A stretch of 39,444 nt of DNA from Chitinophagaceae bacterium (GCA_028288595.1 JAQBNK010000087.1:1-39444), one strand, 5' to 3'. Positions 1-8,973 are shown, counted from the stretch's first letter. The notes: generated from the letters alone by a model not told the origin. Translations and numbers: made by a program.

Positions 1-477
1 GATCATTACAATAGTGAACTGAAGAGAGAATATGATGAAATTGAAACTTTGCCGGATATGGAAAAAGAAGAAGTAAGAGCGTTCTTCCGTAACTGGGGAT
101 TAAGCACAGCAGTTCAGGAACAGGCAGTAACTGAAATTTGTTGTGACAAAGACCGCTGGGTCGATTTTATGATGAAGCACGAATTAAACCTTGAAGAACC
201 TGATCCTAAAAGAGCAAGAAAAAGCGCTGCAAACATTGGGCTCTCCTATATCGTTGGCGGACTGATTCCGCTTATACCGTATTTTTTTTCTCCTAATACA
301 TTAACCGCTTTAAAAATATCAATTGGAATAACACTGGTATGCTTATTTATTTTCGGCTATTTCAAAAGCAGGATGACTGGTGTTCCTGCAGTTACGGGTG
401 GATTTAAAGTGATGATCATCGGAGCTATTGCAGCAGGAACTGCTTTCGGAATAGCTAAACTGATCGAGCAGTTTTAA
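1..477 (+). CDS. VIT1/CCC1-family transporter, C-terminal part (5' end outside window)
   Basis: The reading frame is open from the first base of the window, so the gene starts upstream; the apparent TTG start at 49 is internal. The visible 158 residues have a charged helical stretch (KREYDEIE, then MEKEEVRAFF), followed by about three hydrophobic segments, including LSYIVGGLIPLIPYFF. This is the layout of the C-terminal half of VIT1/CCC1-like proteins, which carry a cytoplasmic helical metal-binding insert and then a final membrane bundle with a small-residue/proline-rich helix. Members of the family move Fe2+ or Mn2+ across membranes. The family call rests on pattern recognition of the C-terminal half only; metal specificity cannot be read from here. 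It converges with the next gene and the two stop codons overlap. Confidence 0.75.
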   Translation, partial: DHYNSELKREYDEIETLPDMEKEEVRAFFRNWGLSTAVQEQAVTEICCDKDRWVDFMMKHELNLEEPDPKRARKSAANIGLSYIVGGLIPLIPYFFSPNTLTALKISIGITLVCLFIFGYFKSRMTGVPAVTGGFKVMIIGAIAAGTAFGIAKLIEQF

Positions 478-872
478 TTAATACTTCGCTTTTCTTTTAC
501 AAACAACGTCATTAATTGTATTAGAACTGCAAACAAAATCAATAGGTATAATCCTATTTTTCTTTCAGGGCAAATACCTTCCCTGCAAAGAGAAAATAGA
601 ATAAAGTTCTTAACCGAGAGACTAAGATTAACGGCGGAAATAAAAATGTTGGCCCTTTTCACCCATAATATTTTTATTAAAAACCCTGTAATTAACAACA
701 CAATAAAAAATGTATGTGCATATACCTGCTTCCCGTAATCGAGTACAGGACTGATGTACCCGTTTACGCCGCTTAGCCTCGTATTTAGGTCTGGTATATC
801 GGACCATGGCAGAAAACATGATCCAACCAGCGCAAGACAACAAATTATTCCTATGTACTGTGAATATTTCAT
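474..872 (-). CDS. Small four-helix membrane protein of unknown function
   Basis: A 132-aa protein with four predicted membrane segments: residues about 5-22 (IGIICCLALVGSCFLPW), 50-68, 75-95 and 105-125. The FLPW motif just after the first helix is common in small uncharacterised Bacteroidota membrane proteins. I do not recognise a functional family. Its stop overlaps that of the convergent VIT-like gene, so the two genes are packed end to end. The upstream side faces the end of the SDR operon, so it is probably transcribed separately. An overlapping 71-aa frame (628-843) is a shadow. Confidence 0.6.
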   Translation of the reverse strand: MKYSQYIGIICCLALVGSCFLPWSDIPDLNTRLSGVNGYISPVLDYGKQVYAHTFFIVLLITGFLIKILWVKRANIFISAVNLSLSVKNFILFSLCREGICPERKIGLYLLILFAVLIQLMTLFVKEKRSIN

Positions 873-902
873 AAATAAAAAAGGATCACTAAGTAATCCT
901 TT
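872..902 (-). terminator. Intrinsic terminator after the alginate operon
   Basis: The 7-bp inverted repeat AAAGGAT...ATCCTTT (880-886 and 896-902) has a 9-nt loop. On the minus strand it is followed by a T-rich tract. It lies about 50 bases past the SDR stop codon and fits the 3' end of the operon read from 5497 to 949. Confidence 0.6.
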
Positions 903-948
903 GAAATGTAAACTTACAACTTTAAAAATTTAGCCGGGGATGATGTAA

Positions 949-1701
949 CTAGGAAAAGTATGTTCCGCCATTAATATCAATATTAGTTCCTGTGATAAAA
1001 CTGCTATCATCACTGGCAAGGTACGCGACAAGATCAGCTACTTCTTCTGCTTTGCCTTCCCTGCGAAGCGGTGTAGAACCCGCAACAGCTGTTCTTACTT
1101 CAGGCTTTGTATGAGTATCATGAAATGCAGTAGCGATCATACCCGGATCAACAGCATTTACTCTAATTCCTTTCGGGCCTAATTCTTTTGCCATTGCTCT
1201 TGTAAATGTTGCTACTGCACCTTTAGAAGTGGCATAAGCAGAGGCGCCAAAACCACCCCCGTCACGACCGGCTTGTGATGAAAAATTAATTATTGCTGCC
1301 CCGGTTTGCATATAGGGTACAATGTGTTTTGTAACGAGAAATGCAGATTTAAGATTGAGGTTCATCACCTCATTCCAAAATGTTTCATCCATATCAGCTA
1401 ATAACTTCCTGGCAACAATTCCTCCTGCGACATTTACTAAAATATGGATCTGGTTACCAAAAACTTTTTGACTCTGCCGAATTAATTCGACAACCTCTTT
1501 TTCTTTAGTAACATCAGCCTTAACTATTATTCCTTCACCACCACAATCTTTAATCATTGCTAATGTTTCTTCAGCTTTAGCATCGTCAGAGCGATAATTA
1601 ACAACAATCCTTGCGCCTTCTTTCGCAAGTTTACAACAAACCGCACGGCCAATATCTCTCGCACCACCTGTAACTATGGCAACTTTCCCTTTCAGTTTCA
1701 T
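949..1701 (-). CDS. SDR-family oxidoreductase, probable 4-deoxy-5-hexoseulose-uronate (DEH) reductase
   Basis: A 250-aa short-chain dehydrogenase. Visible motifs are the N-terminal cofactor loop TGGARDIG (11-18), NVAGG (90-94), NLNL (114-117), a Ser at 141/142, and the catalytic Tyr156 and Lys160 in YATSKG. NYRSDD after the second beta strand (Arg37) favours NADPH. One glycine of the usual TGxxxGIG loop is Asp, as in a subset of the family. I start at ATG 1701, not the upstream in-frame ATG at 1752, because 1701 gives the canonical MKLKGKVAIVTGG start and an ATGA overlap with the transporter stop. Last gene of the alginate operon. Inferred role: reduce the open-chain product of oligo-alginate cleavage to 2-keto-3-deoxygluconate. 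The SDR family is certain; the substrate comes from context. Confidence 0.85.
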   Translation of the reverse strand: MKLKGKVAIVTGGARDIGRAVCCKLAKEGARIVVNYRSDDAKAEETLAMIKDCGGEGIIVKADVTKEKEVVELIRQSQKVFGNQIHILVNVAGGIVARKLLADMDETFWNEVMNLNLKSAFLVTKHIVPYMQTGAAIINFSSQAGRDGGGFGASAYATSKGAVATFTRAMAKELGPKGIRVNAVDPGMIATAFHDTHTKPEVRTAVAGSTPLRREGKAEEVADLVAYLASDDSSFITGTNIDINGGTYFS

Positions 1702-3032
1702 ATTTTTTTGTTTGATAAATTTTTTGATGAAATAAAATAAATACACATCCATGCTGCCGGAACCATAATGGCTCCCAGCACAAAGAAGGAGGTATAATTT
1801 GTTTTAGTCAAAACCGGAACGAGCCAGGTAGTAATTAGCGTTCCGGCAACTGCAGCGGTGCCGCCGAGACCTGCAACAGTTCCTACATTTTTACCATTAA
1901 AATAATCTGCAGGCAGGGTTTGAAGATTATTGATTAAAAACTGGAATCCAAATAATGTACAACTGATCAATGCGATAGCAACATTTACGTGTTCTTTCAG
2001 ATCCTTCAAAAAATAGGCAAGTAAAATAAGAGCGATCAGCATGAGTGCGCATCCGATTGTTATGGCACGCTTTCTTGATTGATGCGGAGATGCACCTTTT
2101 TTAACCAGCCGGGATGAATAGAATCCGCCGGCAAGTCCACCAATGGCTGCAAATAAAAAAGGCACCCATGCAAAGCTTCCCACCTGCTTAATATCAAAAG
2201 CAAATTGTTCTTTTAAAAATGTTGGCAGCCATGTTACAAATAACCACCATACCGGATCAATAAAAAATCTTGAGCTGATGATGGCCCAGGTATTTCTGAA
2301 TTGAAACAGTTCTTTCAGTTTATAAATATGCGATGGAGTTGTTCGTATATCAATATTTTGATCTGAAGAAATATGATTGAATTCTTCTTTTGTAATCCAT
2401 GGATGTTTTGCCGGAGTATTTTTATTGATGATCATCCAGGGTATGATCCAGATAAATCCCAGCACCGCGATGCAGGCAAAAGTCATCTTCCATCCAACAG
2501 AAACAAAAAGTAATGCTATTATAGGTGCTGCAATTACGGAACCCATTGAAGCCCCCGCACCAAAGATTCCCTGGGCAATGGCTCTTTCTTTTGGCGGGAA
2601 CCATTCTGCATTGCTTTTAGTTGCACCGGGCCAGTTTCCGGCCTCACTCATTCCAAGTAAAAACCTGAAAATATTAAATGATAAAATTGAACGTGCAATG
2701 CTGTGCAATGCAATAGAAATACTCCAGCAAATAATAGATATTGTCATACCCATTCTTGTTCCAATGGCATCCATCATTTTGCCGGTCAGAGTTTGACCAA
2801 TTGCATAAGCGACCATAAAAAAACTTGTAATTAAAGCCAGAGCGTTTTTATTGTCAGCATCGGCAATACCAAAATCTTTATAGATGTAAGGCCACATAAA
2901 ATTGATGGCGCCGCGATCAATATAATTAATGATAGTGGCCAGACCGATCAGGGAAATAATATACCAGCGCAGGCCATGCACATTTCCCCATTGGCGTGAA
3001 GCAACATCTTTTATTGGCAAATTGTTTTTCAT
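1698..3032 (-). CDS. MFS transporter, hexuronate/ExuT-like (anion:cation symporter group)
   Basis: About 444 residues with twelve hydrophobic segments. Helix 1 carries NYIDRGAINF, a signature of the ACS group (ExuT, galactarate and glucarate carriers). The helix 2-3 loop has GKMMDAIGTRMG, and EAGNWPGATKSNAEWFPPKERA follows helix 4, also typical of ExuT-like carriers. The start at 3032 is preferred over 3056 because its ATG overlaps the cupin stop as TAATG, which suggests translational coupling; the longer start would run 24 bases into the cupin gene. It probably imports the unsaturated or keto-uronate monomer made by the lyase and cupin. The family is firm; the substrate is inferred from the operon. 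Confidence 0.85.
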   Translation of the reverse strand: MKNNLPIKDVASRQWGNVHGLRWYIISLIGLATIINYIDRGAINFMWPYIYKDFGIADADNKNALALITSFFMVAYAIGQTLTGKMMDAIGTRMGMTISIICWSISIALHSIARSILSFNIFRFLLGMSEAGNWPGATKSNAEWFPPKERAIAQGIFGAGASMGSVIAAPIIALLFVSVGWKMTFACIAVLGFIWIIPWMIINKNTPAKHPWITKEEFNHISSDQNIDIRTTPSHIYKLKELFQFRNTWAIISSRFFIDPVWWLFVTWLPTFLKEQFAFDIKQVGSFAWVPFLFAAIGGLAGGFYSSRLVKKGASPHQSRKRAITIGCALMLIALILLAYFLKDLKEHVNVAIALISCTLFGFQFLINNLQTLPADYFNGKNVGTVAGLGGTAAVAGTLITTWLVPVLTKTNYTSFFVLGAIMVPAAWMCIYFISSKNLSNKKI

Positions 3033-3370
3033 TAAGGAAGAAAATCTTCGCGGCATGGACTAAACGCATCGATCAGCAAACCCTCCTGCGTACACACGCA
3101 TCCATGTATGATATGTGGCGGCACGTAATACCCGTCGCCTTTTCTTATAATTTTTTTCTCATCTCCTATCGTCATTTCAAATTCGCCGCTTTCAACATAT
3201 GTTACCTGCGAATGCGGATGACTGTGCAATGCACCCACACCGCCTTTTTCAAATTTTGCTTTCACTAACATAACCTTGTCATCATACCCAAATACCTGGC
3301 GCTGTACACCATTGCCGGCATTTTCCCATTGTACTTCTTTTTCAAACTGGAAAATCGTTCCCTGTAACAT
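3032..3370 (-). CDS. kdgF: KdgF-type cupin, unsaturated-uronate ring-opening protein
   Basis: A 112-aa single-domain cupin. The motif HSHPHSQ (His49, His51, Gln55) and His89 in PPHIIHG supply the metal ligands typical of small cupins. The length and the LHSHPHSQVTYVESG stretch match KdgF proteins, which convert 4,5-unsaturated uronate monomers to linear ketouronates. It starts 6 bases after the PL17 stop, and its own stop overlaps the MFS start, so it sits in the middle of the operon. The position between an alginate lyase and an uronate transporter supports the call. A cytoplasmic versus periplasmic site is open: no signal peptide is seen, although its partner lyase has one. Confidence 0.8.
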   Translation of the reverse strand: MLQGTIFQFEKEVQWENAGNGVQRQVFGYDDKVMLVKAKFEKGGVGALHSHPHSQVTYVESGEFEMTIGDEKKIIRKGDGYYVPPHIIHGCVCTQEGLLIDAFSPCREDFLP

Positions 3371-3376
3371 TGAGAA

Positions 3377-5497
3377 TTATTTTATTTGAATGAATTTATC
3401 GTGATCATTATAATTCAACTCTATTCGATAAGTTTTTGAACCATAAACAAATTCAAATACGGTTCTTGCTGTTTTGTCTTCAAGCAATTTCAGGTCTTTT
3501 ACTTTGGAAAGCGATGCGGAAGTAGTTTCTGCAATAGTATCCGTGTTACCGTGAGGTTCTGTGATGGATAAAAATGTTTGATTTGATTTTGACGGTTCAG
3601 ACAAAATAAAAGCTTTTTCATTTCGCAGATCCATCTCAGAATCACCCGCGCCGGAGGTGACAAACTGTATATGCATCGATGTATCTGCAAGAAAGGTTGT
3701 TGTATAAAATCTTTTATTATTTAAAAATGTAATGGCACCGTTTGCAGTTCCTGGCCTTCCTTCTCCATTTAACCAGATATGCTGGTAGCCATATTTATCG
3801 CCAAGCTGCCGGAGCGAGGTTGTATTGATTGATGCGGGGAAACTTTTATCAGTGATATGTCCCTGGTACCAAAAAGGCAGATCATACTGATGACTTTCTT
3901 TACTGTTTGCCTTATAAATATCAATTAATAAAAGAAAACCCGTACCGGAAGGTGTAAAAAGAATAAGTGTTCTTAATAAACTAATACCATTATATGCGTG
4001 ATCCTCTTTTGCACCTACCACCTGGAAATTTTTTTCAGCATCAAAATAAATTAATACCGGTGCATTCTGGGAGGCTGCTTTTTCTTCGCCTCTGTAATGC
4101 GATATTTTATCCGCCACAACTGTATTATGTGCGATCGTTTGTTTACCCCAGCTATCATTTGTTTTTGTATAATTTCCACCATTCTTGGTTTCGATATTCA
4201 GAAATCTTACCGCACCGTAATCACTAAACACCTCTGTATTGTTATCGTATAATAACATATTCAGACGGTCAAAATGGCCATGGCCCATTCCCTGGGCGGC
4301 AGCTTTTAAAACAACGCATGTTTGATCATCATTCGGGCCGCTTCTTAAAATTCCAAGGCCGCCTTGTTTTCCATCTGCACCATCACTTAACCACGTGGGT
4401 TTATATTCAAAAGGTTTTATTTTTCCTGCACTTAAGTCTTTCGCAACTTTTAACCCTGCATCGCTTACAATCACTTTGTTTTGTTTCCTCGCAACATCAA
4501 GAAGATCGGCACCGGCCTTCATATCGCTGTAAGCAATATCCACCCCATATACCAGCTCTTCTGATTCAAATGTCTTATCCTTCATTGCATCATTCACCGG
4601 GAAAAATGCGCCATTTGTATACGTTGTCTGAAGACTGGCATCAACTGCTTTTTTTAATACGCCATCCCTGAAGTTATAAATATGCAATTCAGGCTGATAC
4701 TGATTAATTGCCTTTGCAAAAAGAAGAAAGGGAAGGATAGCATAACGCTGGTAATAGGGCCCCTCTGTATAATACCCGTCAGGAGAAAAAAGCTCGTTCA
4801 GTTGCGCCATAAAACCAGACTTATCATCTTTATTAGTGCCGTGCAAAGCTTTTTCGATCCATTCTTTTCTCTGGCAAACATAACCCGTCATCCCAACCGC
4901 TGCCACAGACCATGTACCATGATTATGAATTTTATCGAATGTCTCTTCATTTACTTCAGACAATTCTTTTACGATAGGCTCAAAGAGGTCGGCTTCTATT
5001 TTTTTTCTATCTGCAACTGATAAATAATCGTATACACAATCATAACCTTGTATTACGTAAACCTGCCAAACACAGTCGTTGAGATTTTGCCAAAATATTT
5101 TACCGCCAGGCACCTGTTTCCGTTTGGGGTGCCGTGGCCAGGTTTTATATACAGCCGCATATTGAAGCAAAATATCTTTCACATAATGTGCGTAACGTTC
5201 ATCTTTAGTTACCTGGTAACTGATACCGCATGCAAGTATGTTCTGATAATTTTTCTTATGCTGCTCATGTGTTACACCCCCTCCACCATCATTTGGCAGG
5301 GGAACATTTATACCTGCTTTTATTGCGTTGTCTGCATTTCTTTTTATTTCTGTAAAGGAAGATTTAAGTAAAGGGTATTCAGTAATACCTTTCCTAACTG
5401 CACCCATAGTAGCGGTGGTGAGCATAAGGGATGGATGCAGTTGTGCATGCAGTATACCAGTAAGTGCCAGGCAAAGAGGCAGAAAGAAATTTTTCAT
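3377..5497 (-). CDS. PL17 oligo-alginate lyase (exo-acting), exported
   Basis: About 706 residues. A signal peptide (MKNFFLPLCLALTGILHAQ) justifies starting at 5497 instead of the in-frame ATG at 5518. An alpha/alpha-barrel domain (about 20-340) is followed by a heparinase II/III-like beta domain. Residues matching the catalytic set recalled for the PL17 enzyme Alg17c appear at a constant offset: Asn192-His193 (NHGTW), Tyr249 and Tyr252 (EGPYYQRYA), and His406 (GMGHGHFDR). PL17 enzymes release unsaturated monomers from the ends of alginate oligomers by beta-elimination. First gene of a four-gene operon; KdgF, the transporter and the reductase downstream handle the product. No endo-acting alginate lyase and no kdgK/eda genes lie in the window, so the pathway is completed elsewhere. 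Confidence 0.9.
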   Translation of the reverse strand: MKNFFLPLCLALTGILHAQLHPSLMLTTATMGAVRKGITEYPLLKSSFTEIKRNADNAIKAGINVPLPNDGGGGVTHEQHKKNYQNILACGISYQVTKDERYAHYVKDILLQYAAVYKTWPRHPKRKQVPGGKIFWQNLNDCVWQVYVIQGYDCVYDYLSVADRKKIEADLFEPIVKELSEVNEETFDKIHNHGTWSVAAVGMTGYVCQRKEWIEKALHGTNKDDKSGFMAQLNELFSPDGYYTEGPYYQRYAILPFLLFAKAINQYQPELHIYNFRDGVLKKAVDASLQTTYTNGAFFPVNDAMKDKTFESEELVYGVDIAYSDMKAGADLLDVARKQNKVIVSDAGLKVAKDLSAGKIKPFEYKPTWLSDGADGKQGGLGILRSGPNDDQTCVVLKAAAQGMGHGHFDRLNMLLYDNNTEVFSDYGAVRFLNIETKNGGNYTKTNDSWGKQTIAHNTVVADKISHYRGEEKAASQNAPVLIYFDAEKNFQVVGAKEDHAYNGISLLRTLILFTPSGTGFLLLIDIYKANSKESHQYDLPFWYQGHITDKSFPASINTTSLRQLGDKYGYQHIWLNGEGRPGTANGAITFLNNKRFYTTTFLADTSMHIQFVTSGAGDSEMDLRNEKAFILSEPSKSNQTFLSITEPHGNTDTIAETTSASLSKVKDLKLLEDKTARTVFEFVYGSKTYRIELNYNDHDKFIQIK

Positions 5498-5535
5498 TGG
5501 GAAAACAAAAGTTGACAACTAATATTCTGCGTAAA

Positions 5536-5558
5536 AATAAGAAGCAGGATTTGTAAAC
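5536..5558 (-). promoter_or_regulatory. Partial copy of the dispersed CAAATCCTGC motif upstream of the alginate lyase
   Basis: On the minus strand ACAAATCCTGCTTCTTATT lies 46 bases before the lyase ATG. It shares CAAATCCTGC and a following T-rich stretch with the motif upstream of the SusC gene (36471-36488) and that at 25683-25700, but has TTTA instead of TGTC at its left end. Possible operator or promoter element for the alginate operon. Confidence 0.35.
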
Positions 5559-5583
5559 CGCTAAATAATTGGCGGCGGATGGA

Positions 5584-6537
5584 TTATTGTTGTTGTTGCT
5601 GTTGCGGCTGAAAAGTTGTTTCAGGCAGGGAGACTTTTTCTGTTTGCAATTTTACTTTATTCATTTCCTCAAATGAACGTCCATCTTCATAGCCCACTGA
5701 AACAAAAACCGAAAGGTTTTGTATGGCGGGTCCTTTGAAAGTTCCTTTAACCGGGCTGCAATCATAAAAATTCTTTCCAACAGCCAGTTTTACATGCGTA
5801 TTCGTAACCCATACGTTATTGGTAGGATCAATGCCAGCCCAGCCCTGCCCCGGTATCCACGCTTCGATCCAAGCATGGGTTGCGCCTTCTCCACGCATCC
5901 CATTCTTGTTCGGACAAATATATCCACTCACATAACGGCTGGGAATTTTTAGTGTCCGAAGAATTTGTAATAATACATGAGCAAAATCCTGGCAAACTCC
6001 TGCACGATGATCGAGTAGCTCATCAACAGTTGTTTCAATACTCGTAATGCCTTTTATGTAATCAAAATTTTCAAAAATATAAGCACAGCTTTTTTGTATA
6101 GTGTGAGCCACACTTTGCCCCGGAGCTGAAATATCATTTAGTATTTGAAGGATGAGGTGTTGATTTTCAATTGAATCATGTCTTGCCAATTCAAGCATGT
6201 GCAGATTTCCGATTACTTCTTTTTCCAGCTCATTAAATTCAGACAGGTAATTTATCTCAACTTGCGCAGGGCTCGTAGTACGAACTACCACCTTATTTTC
6301 TATTACCATTTCTTTATGCGCTGCAAGTAAATTGAAGGTGCCTGTTTTATTCCCCCAATAATCAAGAAATAATTCTACAGGCGGCTGACCCGTTATCTGC
6401 AATTGCTGCTGCAATGTTTCCTGCCCCGGGATCTCTAAAGGAAATATCCTGATCTCATTGGCACTTTCTTTAACCGGGCGATCGTATTCGTATTTTGTAA
6501 TGTGATGTATCTTAAAAATCGGCATATTGAATTTCAA
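5584..6537 (-). CDS. Transglutaminase-like protein with N-terminal beta domain
   Basis: A 317-aa protein with two parts: a bacterial transglutaminase-like N-terminal beta region (about 5-90) and a transglutaminase core. The catalytic triad is visible: Cys182 in AGVCQDFAH, His221 in GATHAWIEAW and Asp237 in GIDPTN. There is no signal peptide, so it is likely cytoplasmic. It starts 3 bases after the alpha-E gene and closes the three-gene set with the ATP-grasp and alpha-E proteins. This conserved trio has been proposed to make and break peptide or amide bonds on an unknown substrate. Oddity: the last nine residues are almost pure Gln (FQPQQQQQQ), written by a short CAA/CAG repeat. An alternative start at 6525 (MPIFKI) is equally plausible. 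Confidence 0.85.
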   Translation of the reverse strand: MKFNMPIFKIHHITKYEYDRPVKESANEIRIFPLEIPGQETLQQQLQITGQPPVELFLDYWGNKTGTFNLLAAHKEMVIENKVVVRTTSPAQVEINYLSEFNELEKEVIGNLHMLELARHDSIENQHLILQILNDISAPGQSVAHTIQKSCAYIFENFDYIKGITSIETTVDELLDHRAGVCQDFAHVLLQILRTLKIPSRYVSGYICPNKNGMRGEGATHAWIEAWIPGQGWAGIDPTNNVWVTNTHVKLAVGKNFYDCSPVKGTFKGPAIQNLSVFVSVGYEDGRSFEEMNKVKLQTEKVSLPETTFQPQQQQQQ

Positions 6538-6540
6538 ATA

Positions 6541-7479
6541 TTAACTGTAATTAAAATAGTGCTGGCTGAGTTCTCGTGTAAAATCTCCAAGATCATTTGC
6601 GAGTTCCTGCAAAAATTCCCGCAAACTTTGTACAGTAAATGATTGCAGCTCCATGTATTTTACCTTGCTGTATAAACGACCAAAATCCCTGGCAAGTGAG
6701 ATATTTACTTCACCATGAATGATCCTGATATTTTCTAGGTAATAATTGATCCTGGTAAGAGAATAAATAACAGAATGCGGGAAATTTTCATTTAGTAAAA
6801 CCTGGTCCATTACATTTTTTTCATGCTCCTGGCTGCGATAATTTTTCAGGTGCATCTCGTATCCCGAAAGGCAAAGCAATAAATATCGCCATTGTAAAAT
6901 ATCCCTGGCATCAACTCCATGCTCTGTTATTATTTCAAGTTCTTTGTTGACAATTGAAATTGTCTGCAGGCATCTCTCTATAAATTTACCGAGGTTCATA
7001 AAGTTCCAACCAAGGCCACGTTCCATCGTAATATCAGTTATCCCCGCAAAGACAACGGTTTGATTAGAGAAGTTTTCAATGATGGCCATTGCTTCATTTG
7101 TATTCAGCCTGATCTTTAATGAGTGGTCATTGACCATATGATACATTTGATTGACCTGCTCCCAAACTTCTTTCGTTAATTGGTCCTGCGCTCCCCGTGC
7201 ATTTTCCCTTGCCCTGCTAACAATAACCTGCAGGGAGTTTAAATTATCTTCCCCGATAAGCAGCTTTTTTAAAACCGCAGGGATGTTATGCTGTATGCTT
7301 TCATGCACCTCTGCAGAAAGGGATGTATAAAGTTCCAGAACAGGCTTCCACCCGCTGTTGCCAGACAAAGATTTATCCATCGATAAAATATAATGAACAT
7401 GTATCAGCCTGGTCATCCCATCTGCACGTTCCATATACCTGTTCAGCCAAAAAAGAGAATCTGCAATTCTGCTTAACAT
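6541..7479 (-). CDS. Alpha-E domain protein (DUF403)
   Basis: A 312-aa, nearly all-helical protein that opens with MLSRIADSLFWLNRYMERAD, the hallmark start of alpha-E proteins. Further family features are the long helical arrays with NARGAQDQLTKEVWEQVN (about 95-110) and the C-terminal LSQHYFNYS tail. No membrane segment or signal peptide is seen. It follows the ATP-grasp gene by 30 bases and precedes the transglutaminase-like gene by 3, so the three are almost certainly one transcript. The family is known from its genomic link to circularly permuted ATP-grasp and transglutaminase genes; its biochemical job is not established. Confidence 0.9.
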   Translation of the reverse strand: MLSRIADSLFWLNRYMERADGMTRLIHVHYILSMDKSLSGNSGWKPVLELYTSLSAEVHESIQHNIPAVLKKLLIGEDNLNSLQVIVSRARENARGAQDQLTKEVWEQVNQMYHMVNDHSLKIRLNTNEAMAIIENFSNQTVVFAGITDITMERGLGWNFMNLGKFIERCLQTISIVNKELEIITEHGVDARDILQWRYLLLCLSGYEMHLKNYRSQEHEKNVMDQVLLNENFPHSVIYSLTRINYYLENIRIIHGEVNISLARDFGRLYSKVKYMELQSFTVQSLREFLQELANDLGDFTRELSQHYFNYS

Positions 7480-7509
7480 TTAAAATCTGGTTTCTCTAAT
7501 TACAAATAT

Positions 7510-8958
7510 TTAAAAGTCTACTACCCAGGTATCTTTACTGCCGCCGCCCTGGGATGAGTTAACTACTAATGATCCATCTTTCAAAGCGACTCTTGTAAGC
7601 CCCCCCGGAACAATACGGATTTCGTCTGGCCCGCAAAGAGCATAAGGTCTCAGATCAACATGCCTTGGCTGCAAACGCCCGTCAATAAAACATGGCACCG
7701 TTGATAGCTTAATAATGGGTTGTGCTATGTAATGTCTTGGATCCCTGGTGATATCGATTTTAGCTTTTGCCCAATATTCTTCAATGAGTTTATTTCCCAT
7801 GATCATTCCATATCCACCGGATTGATTGGTTTGCTTAATAACCATTGAATCAATATTTTCAAAAACATATTCCCTCGATTCATCATCACTTAAATTATAG
7901 GTTGGAACATTTGGTAAAATCGGTTCTTCGTTCAGGTAATATTTTATCATAGCCGGTACATAAGCATACACTGCCTTGTCATCGGCAACACCATTTCCAA
8001 CTGCATTTACTAAAGCAACATTTCCTTTCCTGTATGCACTCATTAAACCCGGAACGCCAAGCAGGCTGTTAGGATTAAAAACCAGCGGATCTAAATATTC
8101 GTCATCTAATCTCCTGTAAATAACGTCTACAGATTTTAAGCCCCTGGTTGTTTTCATGTATACTTTATGATTGTCGACAACAAGATCTCTTCCTTCTACC
8201 AATGCAATACCCATCTGCTTTGCGAGGAAGCTGTGCTCATAATATGCAGAGTTAAAAACGCCGGGTGTAAGCAAAACTATAGTGGGATCATCGGCGCCAT
8301 AAGGTGCAAGTGAGAGCAGTATCTGGTGCAGGAAGATCGGGTAGTCACTTACTCTTTTTACGATGGTCCCCATAAAGAGATCAGGAAAAATCCTTTTCGT
8401 CACTTCGCGGTTTTCCAGCATATAGGAAACTCCTGATGGTGTTCTAAGATTATCTTCCAACACATAAAACTTTCCGTCTTCTCCTTTTATTAAGTCTATG
8501 CCTGAAACGTGTATATATATATCATGCGGTACTGGTATACCGAATGCTTCTCTTATATAATGCGGACAAGAAGCAACAAGATCTGCGGGAACGACACCTT
8601 CTTTTATAATCTCCTGAGTAGAATAAATATCTTTTAAAAATAAATTCAGCGCTTTCAATCTTTGTTTAATTCCTGTTTCAATCTGGAGCCATTCGGCCGA
8701 AGTAATTATGCGTGGTATGATATCGAATGGAAAGATGCGTTCTATTCCTTCATCCTCACTATATACAGTAAACGTAATTCCCTGGTTCATAAAAACTTTT
8801 CCCGCCAGGTGTTCTTTTAACTGTAAAGTGGAAACATCGGCTTGCTGCAACACTTCAAAAACCTTTTGATAATGTGGCCTGACGGTGCTTCCATCATACA
8901 TTTCATCCCAGGTGCCCGGTAAAGAACGATACGGATGTAATATGGGTATTGAGCTCAT
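7510..8958 (-). CDS. Circularly permuted type-2 ATP-grasp protein
   Basis: A 482-aa protein of the CP ATP-grasp family. It shows the family N-terminus (PGTWDEMYDG), then IHVSGIDLIKGEDGKFYVLEDNLR, in which the Glu/Asp/Asn near 'LEDNLRTPSG' would bind metal-ATP, YRRLDDEYLDPL in the centre, and KQTNQSGGYGM as the glycine-rich ATP loop near the C-terminus. ATP-grasp enzymes couple ATP to forming a carbon-nitrogen bond between a carboxylate and an amine; the acceptor here is unknown. It is the first gene of the three-gene set with the alpha-E and transglutaminase proteins. A stem-loop terminator for the upstream regulator gene lies between the two genes. Confidence 0.9.
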   Translation of the reverse strand: MSSIPILHPYRSLPGTWDEMYDGSTVRPHYQKVFEVLQQADVSTLQLKEHLAGKVFMNQGITFTVYSEDEGIERIFPFDIIPRIITSAEWLQIETGIKQRLKALNLFLKDIYSTQEIIKEGVVPADLVASCPHYIREAFGIPVPHDIYIHVSGIDLIKGEDGKFYVLEDNLRTPSGVSYMLENREVTKRIFPDLFMGTIVKRVSDYPIFLHQILLSLAPYGADDPTIVLLTPGVFNSAYYEHSFLAKQMGIALVEGRDLVVDNHKVYMKTTRGLKSVDVIYRRLDDEYLDPLVFNPNSLLGVPGLMSAYRKGNVALVNAVGNGVADDKAVYAYVPAMIKYYLNEEPILPNVPTYNLSDDESREYVFENIDSMVIKQTNQSGGYGMIMGNKLIEEYWAKAKIDITRDPRHYIAQPIIKLSTVPCFIDGRLQPRHVDLRPYALCGPDEIRIVPGGLTRVALKDGSLVVNSSQGGGSKDTWVVDF

Positions 8959-8973
8959 AGATTAGTTGTATGC

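Noticed and set aside
2377-2796. 139-aa plus-strand open frame
   Set aside because: It lies wholly inside the MFS gene on the other strand, and its translation has no family. It is a shadow.
4318-4671. 117-aa plus-strand frame within the PL17 gene
   Set aside because: His/Leu/Ser-rich shadow of a real gene on the opposite strand.
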